From Podaxis mareebaensis (taxonomy: Eukaryota > Basidiomycota > Agaricomycetes > Agaricales > Agaricaceae), in NCBI GenBank assembly GCA_018524725.1, contig JAEUWP010000335.1, forward strand, positions 310,001 through 374,000: 64,000 bases of DNA, given 5' to 3'. Both the position numbers and the translations under genes were made by a program. The notes beneath the pieces were generated by a model. It worked only from the letters and a program-made list of their open reading frames with translations. It did not search any database and was not told the DNA's origin. Positions 12,167-21,497 of the stretch are shown piece after piece; the stretch's first letter is position 1; every line of letters begins with the position of its first letter.

Positions 12167-13001
12167 TCACAGAATTGTTGCTACGATACGCCTGGAATGA
12201 GGCATGTGCCTAAACTCTGTCAGGTAAATTCCTACGCCAGTATGTACATAGGGGTGAACGATCGGAACGGAACACTGTGTCAAACAGCATCACGAACCTT
12301 GCCAGGTTCCCAGATTCATTTGGCCATTCGTAATAGGGATTGACAAAGATGCTCCAACAAGAGACGTCTTGGTATGGGAAACGCTGAGGAACGAGCCCTT
12401 GAGGGAATACATCCTCGCAACGTAGAACAGGAACTCTCACGAATCACTGGGCAGCCGAGGATGTTAGCCCATGGACTCCAGGTGCAGAAAGAGACTGCAC
12501 TTACTCGGGCCCCTCGTCAACATGCTGCCAGTCCAGTGATTCTGGAACAATATTGTCAAGAGCCATATCCATATCTACAGACACTATCCATCGGCATCCG
12601 GCAGGTTGACACACCATAACGTACAGTACCTTTTCTCACATCTTCGCGGATAGAAGGTGGGATTCGTGGTGTAAGGCATATGTTATGTTCACCGCGGGCA
12701 GCTCATCGTACCTGGATCATAGTTCTCATTGACGGTCAGGGCAGCTGATGTGTGTTGGCTGGACGGGAAAGGTTCAAGAATATCTACCCTGTTATCACAA
12801 GACATCATACCTACATGAAGAGGAAGAGCATGCCAACCTGTGTAGCTGTGTCAGCCCAGGGTTCACCGATTATGTGGGTAAACGTTAAACGCTGACCTGA
12901 ACGTTCCGCAGGCCTTCCTGTATCTGAGAAGCAATTTCGTCCGTGACGAGATGACAGCCCTTGGACCTTCGGGCGAGCGTGAATGTTTTTTGCCAGCCCA
13001 T
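12167..13001 (-). CDS. YjbQ/UPF0047 family protein
   Basis: This gene appears only after splicing about seven small exons. From 13001: [134 protein letters not shown], stop at 12167-12169. The order and residues match PF01894, including the conserved QHTSAAL, NEN.DPDV..D, DEGPD and GTWQGIYL.EFR signatures. The product would be about 140 residues, the family's usual size, with no signal peptide. Bacterial YjbQ has reported thiamin-phosphate synthase activity; the fungal role is not established. One exon is only 12 nt and is listed separately. Confidence 0.92.
12630..12641 (-). other. 12-nt microexon of the YjbQ gene
   Basis: On the minus strand the exon reads atgtgagaaaag, flanked by an AG acceptor (cgcgaag) and a GT donor (gtactg). 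It completes NENYDP-DVRK-DMDMAL. Skipping it gives PDMDM and loses four residues that the family signature NENxDPDVxxDM requires. Confidence 0.75.
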
Positions 13002-13214
13002 GATAGCAAGGAACGAAATCAGCGAGACTGATAAGTAACTAACACCAGCCTGAAATGAAATGATATAATATCGTCGAGCTTCTTGAGTAAACACACGACA
13101 ACACAGTGAAGGGATCAATTCAAGTTGAGGCTACCCAACTTACAAAGTATCAGTTTGTAAAGAACGATTAGTATGGTATAATACACCCGCCCGTCGACGC
13201 CCTTCCCTCAATAT

Positions 13215-14301
13215 TCAATCATCACCCCCATATCGACGGACTCTCTCATTGCCACCCCGATTTCCAGGAACGTTCCTGTTACGACAATGATTGGCATAGT
13301 GCCCTTTCTCGCCACACTGGATGTGAAAACATGATGAGAGAAAAAATTTTCGTATTGATTCCCAGACATGCCTTGAAACATGTAACTTCGTTCGGATCTC
13401 TCCTTTGTGGTATTTGAATCGGGCCATTGGGTCCTATGCTCAAACCACCAGGGCCTCGGTCCAAATCTGCGTACCTGGCAAAGCCTGGAGGGGGAGGACC
13501 AAGTTCGCGGGTGGAGGGAGGTGGAGGGGGCTCATAAGCAGTAGGTGGTGGGAGATTGGGTTTGGGACTAACAGCCCTGTAGTTCAGTCAAACAAAGGGG
13601 GAGGGGTAGTACGTACTGGCCGCGTGGGCATTCCGGCCCCATGGGACAAAATCCAGTCAGATAGAGCTGACATGCCACCTTGCGAACATGCTTGCGAGGG
13701 CAAGTAGGACCTTTGGGAGAACCCGACATGAATGACCGGGATAGCGGCGTATTATCAAGACACACATACCTAACTTACAGAATCCACGGTTGTAGTCGGG
13801 ACATTCAATTTTACGTTCCTTAGGATGAGCGTACAGACACTCATCACCGGCAGAACAGTAGCCATATTTTGCAAACCAGTAACATTCTGGCATGCGCCTG
13901 AGGTTGTACTCGTGGAGAAATTCGCAAGCATCACCCTTTTTACAAAGGCCGCGGAGCCAGTGCTTGCATACAGTGGAGACACGTTCCCTCTCGCGTGGAT
14001 GTGTTGGTAATGGTTTTGGTGGCTGGAAGTTTTGCGCAGAGGGAGTAGTGTGACGTAGAGGACAATGAAGTGGACCTAGTGGGCAGCCAGCAGGCGTGAG
14101 GAAGAGCCTGCAGATCTGGTCATCTAGAAAGAATGAGTGAGTGGATGGGGAGAGGACAAAGGAAGTAAACGTGCCCTTGTCCAGTTTGATGCCTAGTTCT
14201 GATTTGATGTAGAATTCTGCGGGGAATGAGTTCTGGTGGAATTGTGGATTGATTATGTCCTTGAGGGCCGAAGGGCCGACCAGAGGATTTGCAGCGGCCA
14301 T
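13215..14301 (-). CDS. YTH1: mRNA 3'-end processing factor YTH1 (CPSF30)
   Basis: A subunit of the nuclear cleavage and polyadenylation factor that binds the AAUAAA-type signal. After MAAANPLVGPSALKDIINPQ come five CCCH fingers: CRLFLTPAGCPLGPLHCPLRH, CKHWLRGLCKKGDACEFLH, CYWFAKYGYCSAGDECLYAH, CPDYNRGFCKLG|PTCPRKH and CQLYLTGFCPMGPECPRGH. A proline-rich linker follows, then one CCHC zinc knuckle, CFK|CGEKGHYANHC, and a Gly/Arg tail. The zinc knuckle exists only if a GC-AG intron (13317-13371) is removed. Metazoan CPSF4 also ends in a zinc knuckle, whereas yeast Yth1 lacks it. Only about 110 bp separate this start from that of the divergent P450 gene. Confidence 0.95.
13317..13371 (-). other. 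GC-AG intron inside the YTH1 zinc knuckle
   Basis: The 55-nt intron starts gcatgt after tgtttcaag and ends ccag before tgtggcgag. Removing it joins C-F-K to C-G-E-K-G-H-Y-A-N-H-C, an exact C-x2-C-x4-H-x4-C knuckle. The nearest GT donor, four bases downstream, shifts the frame and destroys the motif. Confidence 0.8.
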
Positions 14302-14412
14302 AATGGCAGAGAGGGAGAGGGGAGTGAAGAGTCAGCGTGTGATGGGGTGATCGAGATCCTGTATGACCCTATTTATACATATATCCCAGCACTATTCCAC
14401 TCAGGCCTTCCC

Positions 14413-16522
14413 ATGTTCCTCTCCCTCTTCCTCGCCCTCCTTTTCGTCCTCTCTCTCCTTCTCCTCCGTCTCTTCTCCCCGCCCTCCTCCCTCCCTCCTC
14501 CCCCAGGTCCACGCACGTCCTGGTTCCAGCGCTCCGTCACTTCCCTCTACCCTTGGATCACGTACACAAAATGGAAAGACATCTACGGTCCGCCTTCTCC
14601 GTGTTCCGTTCTCCATTTGCATTCACATTCATTCCAGGCGACTTGGTCTATATACGTCTCTTGGGTAATCCCGTCCTCGTCCTGAATTCTGCACAAGCAA
14701 TCCATGATCTGCTCGACAAGAGAAGTCATATCTATTCCTCGCGTCCCGTACGTCCAATGGTCGTTGATTTGTACGTTTCTTCATTTTGGTTGCTGCCCCT
14801 GAGTGCGACATCGTTCCGTCCTAGGATTGGTTGGGATTGGTTATTTTCGACTATGGCCTATGGAGAACGTTGGAAGGTTGGCATGAGCATGACATCATCT
14901 CAGTCCTCGGCATACCACTCAACCCTTGCAGCGCCATCGCAACCTCTTCCACCGCCACTTCAGGCAAACCGTGCCAACTCATTATCAAAATCTTCAACTC
15001 AAAGAGGCACATACTTTTCTACGAACTCTGTTAGATGACCCAGGCTCGTTTCGTTACCTGACGCGCAGGTGCCCTCTTAACTTCATTGGCTTGAGTGGTT
15101 GCTGATTCCCAAATAGAACCGCCATTGCCGTAGTTCTCAACCTCGTTTACGGGCAACAGGTTGCAGAACATGGTGATGAGCATGTGGATGTTGCTGATGC
15201 GGCTATCGCAGGTTTGACATCCGCGGGTATATTTGGGACTTATCTCGTGGTATGTATCAGCTTCTGCCGTCCAACGCCTTAGTCTGAACCCCGGAAGGAT
15301 TATATTCCCGCGCTTCGCCATATACCAGCCTGGTTCCCCTTCGCCACCTTCAAGAGAAACGCCCATAAATGGCGCGAACTCAGCCGCCGGATGGTGGAAG
15401 ATCCCTACAATATCACAAAAGAGATGCTGGTACTGATGTCAACCGCGTTCCTTTGCACCACCCCCAACTAAATGTATTGATAGCGACGAGGGGTAGCCAC
15501 ACCCTGCTTTGTGGCACAAGAGCTGGAGAATGTAGCCCTAGGACTAGAAGCCGAGGAGGAAGAAACCATAAAAAATGTTGCGGCCAGCGCTTATGCAGGT
15601 ATACTCTATTCATCAGTCACTTCGATAAGGTCTGATGGACATTAGGCGGGTCTGATACTGTTGTATCAATCGTTCTTTCCTTTTTCCTCGCGATGACATG
15701 TTATCCCGAGGCCCAAAAGCTAGCGCAGGAAGAAATTGATCGCGTGATAGGTAATGGCCGTCTACCCACTCTCTCCGACAGACCCCACCTTCCTCTGATT
15801 GTGAGTTATCATATTGTTATGATTTCGCTTTATCTCACATAGCGCTGCACAGCAAAGTCTGTGTTATGAGGCGAGTTGGATCCGACCTTCTTATGTCCCT
15901 TGTCTGACATATTACCCCTTCTAGTTATTACGATGGAACCCCGTAGCTCCTTTAGGGGTCGCGCACTACTTAACTGAGGATGATGAATATAATGGGTATC
16001 AAATACCAAAAGGCACGACGGTAATCCCCAACGTGTGGGCAGTCTTCCATGATGCCGAGGCATATCCAGACCCTATGGTATTCAAGGTCGACCGTTTCCT
16101 TGATGTTGAGGGTAATGCGCTGGCAGGTATCAACCAGATACCGGATGCAATATTTGGGTTCGGACGGAGGTAGGAGTTTTCTGTCTCTGCGGCCCTTAAA
16201 GCAGACCCGAGTTTCTCCCCTGCAGGACGTGTCCTGGTCGTTTCATCGGCTTGGATTTTGTCTGGATTGTTGTGGCCTCGCTGTTAGCAACGTACAACAT
16301 CTGCAAAGCTGTCGACGAAAACGGACAAGTGATTGAACCTGAAATAGAATATACTTCGTTTTTGGTCAGGTATGCAGATCCCTCGCCTCAAAAGTCTGTC
16401 CCTCGACAGGTGAACTAATGGCCCTGTACTCCAGCCATCCCAAACCGTTCAAATGCCGCATTGTACCCCGATCAGAAAATGCAAGAATGCTTATTGAACA
16501 AACCAAAGACATGGTGATTTGA
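14413..16522 (+). CDS. Cytochrome P450 monooxygenase
   Basis: Start at 14413 gives a hydrophobic membrane anchor ([20 protein letters not shown]) and a proline hinge PPPPGPRT. About ten exons follow: [50 protein letters not shown], the I-helix [15 protein letters not shown], the K-helix [13 protein letters not shown] (ExxR is E-L-L-R), the [11 protein letters not shown] region, and the heme loop [14 protein letters not shown] with its cysteine ligand. All catalytic landmarks are intact and the end is [11 protein letters not shown], so it is a full-length ER-bound class II P450. Substrate cannot be predicted. The closest-looking families are multigene basidiomycete P450s often annotated as O-methylsterigmatocystin oxidoreductase-like. 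One intron appears to be GC-AG. Confidence 0.93.
15871..15924 (+). other. GC-AG intron splitting the P450 ExxR motif
   Basis: The 54-nt intron begins gcgagt directly after the codons for L-C-Y-E and ends ttctag before L-L-R-W. Its removal creates the invariant E-x-x-R. No GT donor near this point keeps the frame. Confidence 0.75.
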
Positions 16523-16689
16523 GGCGTGCGCCGTTACGACACCTTATGCTCCTATTAGGATTCTGTGATGATAATGTACCGTATTTGCACTAGATTATAC
16601 CATTATAAACGATAGGCTGGCGACCTTCGCGGGATGGTTTGATAATACACTACAATACTCACTCACTTTTACGAGGCGACAAGCGATAG

Positions 16690-17801
16690 TTACCACATGC
16701 CTATAAGGTCCACCTCTCCACCCATATTTCTGATTAGGCTCACTGCGTCTTCTACCGTAGCGGTCCAGGTTTTGGATGTTGGAGACGGCTCAGTGGTCGA
16801 AGAATCTGTCGTATCTGCGGTTTCCACGAAATAGACATTCCGGAACGGCAACCCGTCATCAGAAGGTCTGCGATCTATGCGCACGACACTCAAACCTGAG
16901 GGTGCGAGATACTGCATAACATCTTTCTGATATATCCCTGGGGCAGGTGCTGGTGGCACCCACAAGCGAATTAGGGCATTGCCTGGGGCCCTATGCGGTG
17001 TCGTTGGGAGTTGCACTCCCCGGTTTCGGACAACGATATAAAATCTTGTGAAATTATCTGTCCAGGTTATTGTCATCACAGGGATGCTGCTCCAATGTAT
17101 GGTGTGATACGTGCCTGCCTCCTTTTGTATTCCTTCGCGTAGCACTTCGAGACCATCAAAGAGAGTTGCGCAAATTTTGGAGCAAATAGCTGCACAATTC
17201 CGAGGACTGGTTAACAAACTCCGCGCGGCAGATGCCGTTGACGATGTTTTGACATGGGTCGCATCGGGCAGATGGGTGTTAAGGAAGTCCTGGCACTGCC
17301 CTAGCGCCTTGAACGTATTGACATCGATCTGAGCATCCTGCAGATAAATTGAGGGCGAGAGCTCACCTGCTCGTGGCTTAACACTTTCTCGATCTCGTGT
17401 AGCCGAACTCCTTGTTGCACCAAGAGACAATGTTGGATTTGGAGGGTGACCTCCCCTTTTACGAAACCACATTTCACTCCACGAAGTGCATCATATGTTT
17501 CGATGACATTCCCAAAGATTGTGTTCTCTTGTGGCACTACGCCAATGCAGACGGTGTCTTGGATGGCATGCAAGGTGTCTGTGGTAGAAATCAGCACTGG
17601 GAGCTCCGCGAGAAAAATGTCCGTGGGTTTTCATGCCTGAGATTGTTCGCCGCTCTTCATATTCCACGCTGTCACCGAAGACCTTGTATGCGGCCTATAT
17701 GCTGTTAAGCAAGCACGTCGGATGTACTTTGAAGGTCTCACCTCATGTGTATATGTCCCCAACGGACCTAGCACGGCCACTCCGATCTTTTGCGTACTCA
17801 T
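16690..17801 (-). CDS. PHA2: Prephenate dehydratase
   Basis: Converts prephenate to phenylpyruvate, the committed step of phenylalanine synthesis, in the cytosol. Spliced motifs: [39 protein letters not shown], then [74 protein letters not shown], and the substrate-site NFTRFYIVV. The TRF triad of prephenate dehydratases is present. A C-terminal ACT-like region follows ([20 protein letters not shown] to VYFVETAD), though its usual phenylalanine-binding motifs are not obvious. It ends [20 protein letters not shown] start seven codons upstream (17822) is equally possible. One intron (17579-17636) looks like GC-AG. Confidence 0.9.
17579..17636 (-). other. GC-AG intron in the prephenate dehydratase gene
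   Basis: The 58-nt intron starts gcatga after ...RTIS and ends accacag before [15 protein letters not shown]. The only GT donor before the acceptor would leave a 19-nt intron, which is too short. The join restores the family's R-T-I-S-D-x-x-x-A-I pattern. Confidence 0.7.
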
Positions 17802-18022
17802 GTGCTGATGCCCAATGGTCATTATGTCGTGGGAATGGGATTAGGAGTTGTTGCAGGAAAACAAATTGGGTATTACACAAAGAAATAAGTAGGGGTAAGA
17901 GTGGAGCAGAGCAGAGAGCAGAGGTAGAAAGCAAAACATCGACGCCACTAGAAATACAAGCATATAAGAATGGTGAAGACGGACATGAATTCCGAAGATT
18001 TCGGAGCCGAAACAATCAAGAC

Positions 18023-21000
18023 TCATGCCAGCGACAGGAAAGATCCAGGCTCGTGGAGCGTTTCATTAAGGCTTGCTTGACCCGTCGAATTATTGTAGGT
18101 ATACTCCTCGAAAAGGGTCCGTGGTGAACGCGACTCGACAGAACGAGAGAACGCAATTCGCAAGGCAGAACCAAATGTCTCTCCACAACGCTTCGTCACA
18201 AGTTCCTCCAGCATCTTAGAAAAGCGATATGCAAGTGGTGTGCGCTGTCCAACTTTGACGATGGCCGAGCTAAAAATCAAGATGTCATTTTTCATACAAG
18301 AGTTTTCAATAACGAGAGAAATAAACTGACTGCACAAACTCAAGCTCGGCACGCAATGTAGCAATTTGATCTTGTCCTTCGGCGTCAATGGCAACTTGCA
18401 AGAATCGCACCAAGACGCGACCTGCGGTAAACCAAGCGAACTGTGGGAGGGCCAACAGGTCAAACACCAGCTTCATACGATTTCGTCGACTTCTCGACTT
18501 ACGGAGCAGAAAGTATCCAAGAGGGTGATGTCATAACTGGTCGACCAGACATTGTATATCATATCGAGGATGGCTCTCGCTGCGGTCAATATCTTAAGGG
18601 CGGAAATGCATCCTGATTGTCGAACTTCGGCGTGAGGATCGTGAAGGACAATAGTAGCCCTTGAACATTAGGAGTCAGTCTGGCGTTGGACCATCCTGGG
18701 CAGGAAGTACGCTTACACATATGGCATCAAACAGGCTGTGTACAAATGGTTATCCACGACATTACCAACGATTGGGTTGCGTAGGTGGCTAGGGAAGGAC
18801 GATCGGAATGAAGAGGCAATATGATCCAACTCGATGAAGGCCGGAGAGCCCCTGGGATCAAAACGTTCCGAGGGATTGTCGCTTTGAAGGTTGGTAACGG
18901 CAGTATCCCCAGCATAATGACGGGCTCTGAAACGTGTGTTGAAGACTTTCACACGAGCTAAACCCTCTTGATGAGTATCGAGGTCAAATCACAAGGGTAG
19001 TTTCTATCGGCTCACAGATCAAGATTGTTCCTTTGATGTACAGAATAAAAGAGTCGATTTGTTCTTCCGGGTGCGTGAGCAAGAGATCGCCTGTGTGGGC
19101 CCATTGTCGTTCCAAGGGAGTTACTAGCATCTGTCCGAACTGGTTTACCGAGTACACACGTAGGAATAAAGAACTACACTGACCCCTTGCTCAAATTGAT
19201 CACCCCGCACAGGCAGGAGTTGCGAGATATCCTGGTCATCAAGGCATAGGGCCCACCCGTTTCCCATCCCATGTTGGCGTTCTGTCGCATAAGCTAACCA
19301 GAATGCATTGCGTCTCGTCTCATCTTCTACCACCGTTCGTGCTGGTGGCAAAATCGAAGGCGGCCTGTCCAATTTGGAGATAGAATGAAACGGTGGACAC
19401 ATGTTTAGCCCCAAGGGAACGCATAACCGGATACAATAGGCAGAGGATAGGAACACCTGAGAACTGGTTGGCCCGGAGTTAATGATAACAACTATAAACT
19501 TACGTCCACCCATCTATATATATAGGGTATATGCATGTAAGGTGAAGGACTAGGTGGCAGGGTAGATCGTCTTACCTTGAATGCGACCAATAGAACCAGG
19601 TCAGAACAATGTTAGCTAGAAGCGTGTGAGTGAAGTCCCCTAACAAGCACCTGGCCGTAACAGACCTTGAAGGACTTGAAACAGTTCCTCTCCTAAAGAG
19701 TTGAGCCTTTCTCCAGTTTCGCGAGCCAGTCTTGCCTGTTGTTCTGCGAAAGAGTCAGATCTTTGTTCCTTAACCCTGTGCCGCTCCAAGAAAATCTCAT
19801 CTATCAGAGTACATGAGATACATATACTGTTCGTGGGACGAGGGGATCTGACCTGGAGCAATCTTGTCAAAATCTGGGAGTGGAGGGGATGTCACTGCTG
19901 CGGTGTATAGACTTCCAATAGCACATATGGCGTGGAGAACAGCAGTGCAAGGGAATTTTGGGTGGTTCGGGCCATAAGAGAGTGAATTCATGAAACTGGC
20001 GGCATGGAATAGGCGATTTGCATGTGGATGGAAAGTGAAGAAGACGTCGACTCTAGATTTGAATTTCAACGTAAGCTCTCGTTAGGTTGGAGACAGATCC
20101 ACCTATCTTACAGATGGCGAAGCAGTTCTGGCCCAGGAAGGTTCAAGGGCCAATTGGGCCACATGACGTCTAACCCGAATGGAATAGATGACGTCGGGAC
20201 ATTGTTCTCGGTGGATTGTACAGATGTGAAAGGGTCTTGTTTAGGTGAATTGGATAAATTACGTGCAGTCAGCGATCCCTTTGAGGAGTAAGTATTGAGT
20301 TGCTTTTGAGGCACATTATTGGATGGAGTCATCGAAGGTGCGACTTGAGTAACCTGGGCACTAGTCACTGGCGCGGCGCCGATGATTGCCACCTCTTTGC
20401 TCTCTTTCTGTCGAAGTAGTGTTTCAAGTTCGTCTAGTTTCACCGACATGAGCTCTGCATCGCAGTGCACCCGGGGGACGTACTAATGCGATTCTCAAGG
20501 CGTTCGTACTTGCTCTTAGGACCTTCAGCTGGTGCAGGGTTGGTTTCGGCTACTGTCGGAGGTCGATGGTCAAACTAGAGAACCATTTTGCGAGAGTCTG
20601 ATACAAACTTTCATCAAAAGTACATTCTGGTCTAGGTGGTATGTTAGCGCCGGGAGGAGCATGGCTCAATTGATGAGCATGCGATCGAACGCAAGTTGAA
20701 CAAGGCCTTTTGGCGTCACTGGAATGAAAAATATATGAAGCCGAGGTATCACACACTAGTAAGGGTGTACCATTTCTGAAAACGAAGTTAGGATTGGTCA
20801 CACGAAGAGAATTGACAACGCTCACCAGTTTCCTTCGGCGGCACTGCAGAACTGAGTTATTGAGCTTGTAAAAGGAACGCAGTGCCCTGGTTATTCACAC
20901 ACCTGATGGCAAGCCTATGCAGCTTTGGGCGTTAGCGAGCGTAGTTAAATGTACAGGGGATAGGCACACTTGATTTCGTTTCAACACGTTAGGATGGCTG

Positions 21001-21065
21001 GGGGCCGCAAGGGGACTTGTGGAGGAAGCGGAGCGTTGGATCGGTCCCTGGGATGCCTTGGGCAT
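18023..21065 (-). CDS. Zn2Cys6 transcription factor with fungal-specific regulatory domain (second copy type)
   Basis: Start at 21065: MPKASQGPIQRSASSTSPLA then a basic lead-in LKRNQ. The zinc cluster is assembled from very short exons: ACHQ (12 nt), CRRRKL (18 nt), KC (5 nt), DAKRPCSTCVRSHAHQLSHA and on to PPRPECTFDE. Spacing is C-x2-C-x6-C-x5-C-x2-C-x22-C. A coiled linker (MSVKLDELETLLRQKESKEV) and a Ser/Asn-rich region precede the regulatory domain: NRLFHAASFMNSLSYGPNHP, LHAICAIGSLYTAAVTS, LSSAYCIRLCVPLGLNMCPP and VVEDETRRNAFWLAYATERQ. The C-terminus reads YRFSKMLEELVTKRCGETFG and ends at about 18023. It shares its plan with the regulator at 8.4-11.3 kb, suggesting an old family relationship. 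Exon edges in the C-terminal third are approximate. Confidence 0.85.
20771..20775 (-). other. 5-nt microexon in a zinc-cluster gene
   Basis: The coding-strand exon aaatg is bounded by ttttcag and gtacac. Joined to the flanking exons it reads AAA-TG|T-GAC, that is Lys-Cys-Asp of the Zn2Cys6 cluster. Skipping it creates CTG-TGA, an immediate stop. Companion microexons lie at 20826-20843 (18 nt, CRRRKL) and 20903-20914 (12 nt, ACHQ). Confidence 0.75.
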
Positions 21066-21497
21066 CCTGACGGACGGGGGGCAATTTGTGCAGAGTAAAG
21101 TGAGCAGAGGAAATCAATTAGTTAGATTTGTAGAAAATGTATGGCAACGAGAGCCAGTCCCACGTGGGAGACCAGTGGAAGAACTGGGTGGGCCGCGTTG
21201 GCCGTCAAGCCCAGGAGAGAATGCTCAATTTATCGTTTACGTAAGGGGTACGCATTCTGAAGCGGACAATTCGACGCTTGGTGCTCTCATCAAGCTTTCA
21301 TACACAGGAGCGGCTTTGTGCATGCTCCAAAAGATAAGCAACAACTACACCAATAGCTGTTTGTCAGGATGGTTTCCCACTAGCTAATACACGATCCAAT
21401 AAGATGTTCCCAATAACGAAAACGAGGCCATAGTAACCAGGAGTAGAGTGGGTCTCGCCCCTCCAAATAAAAGGTGCGAAAAGCGATAAATTAACTA
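21066..21497. other. Intergenic, no gene seen
   Basis: About 430 bp between the Zn2Cys6 gene start and the stop of the membrane glycoprotein gene. The open frame on the plus strand here is antisense to the regulator's first exon and shows no motif. The palindrome cccacgtggg (near 21161) is present. Otherwise it looks like promoter and 3' UTR. Confidence 0.6.

Noticed and set aside
12167..13118. A STE3-type pheromone receptor remnant
   Set aside because: A phrase like QEARRYY resembles the receptor's last membrane region, but the surrounding frame splices cleanly into a YjbQ/UPF0047 protein with all its signatures; that phrase lies upstream of the start codon.
8382..21065. A secondary-metabolite cluster (P450 with two Zn2Cys6 regulators, plus the ligase at 45.6 kb)
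   Set aside because: YTH1, a YjbQ gene and prephenate dehydratase lie between them, there is no backbone synthase or transporter in the block, and the ligase is nearly 30 kb away.
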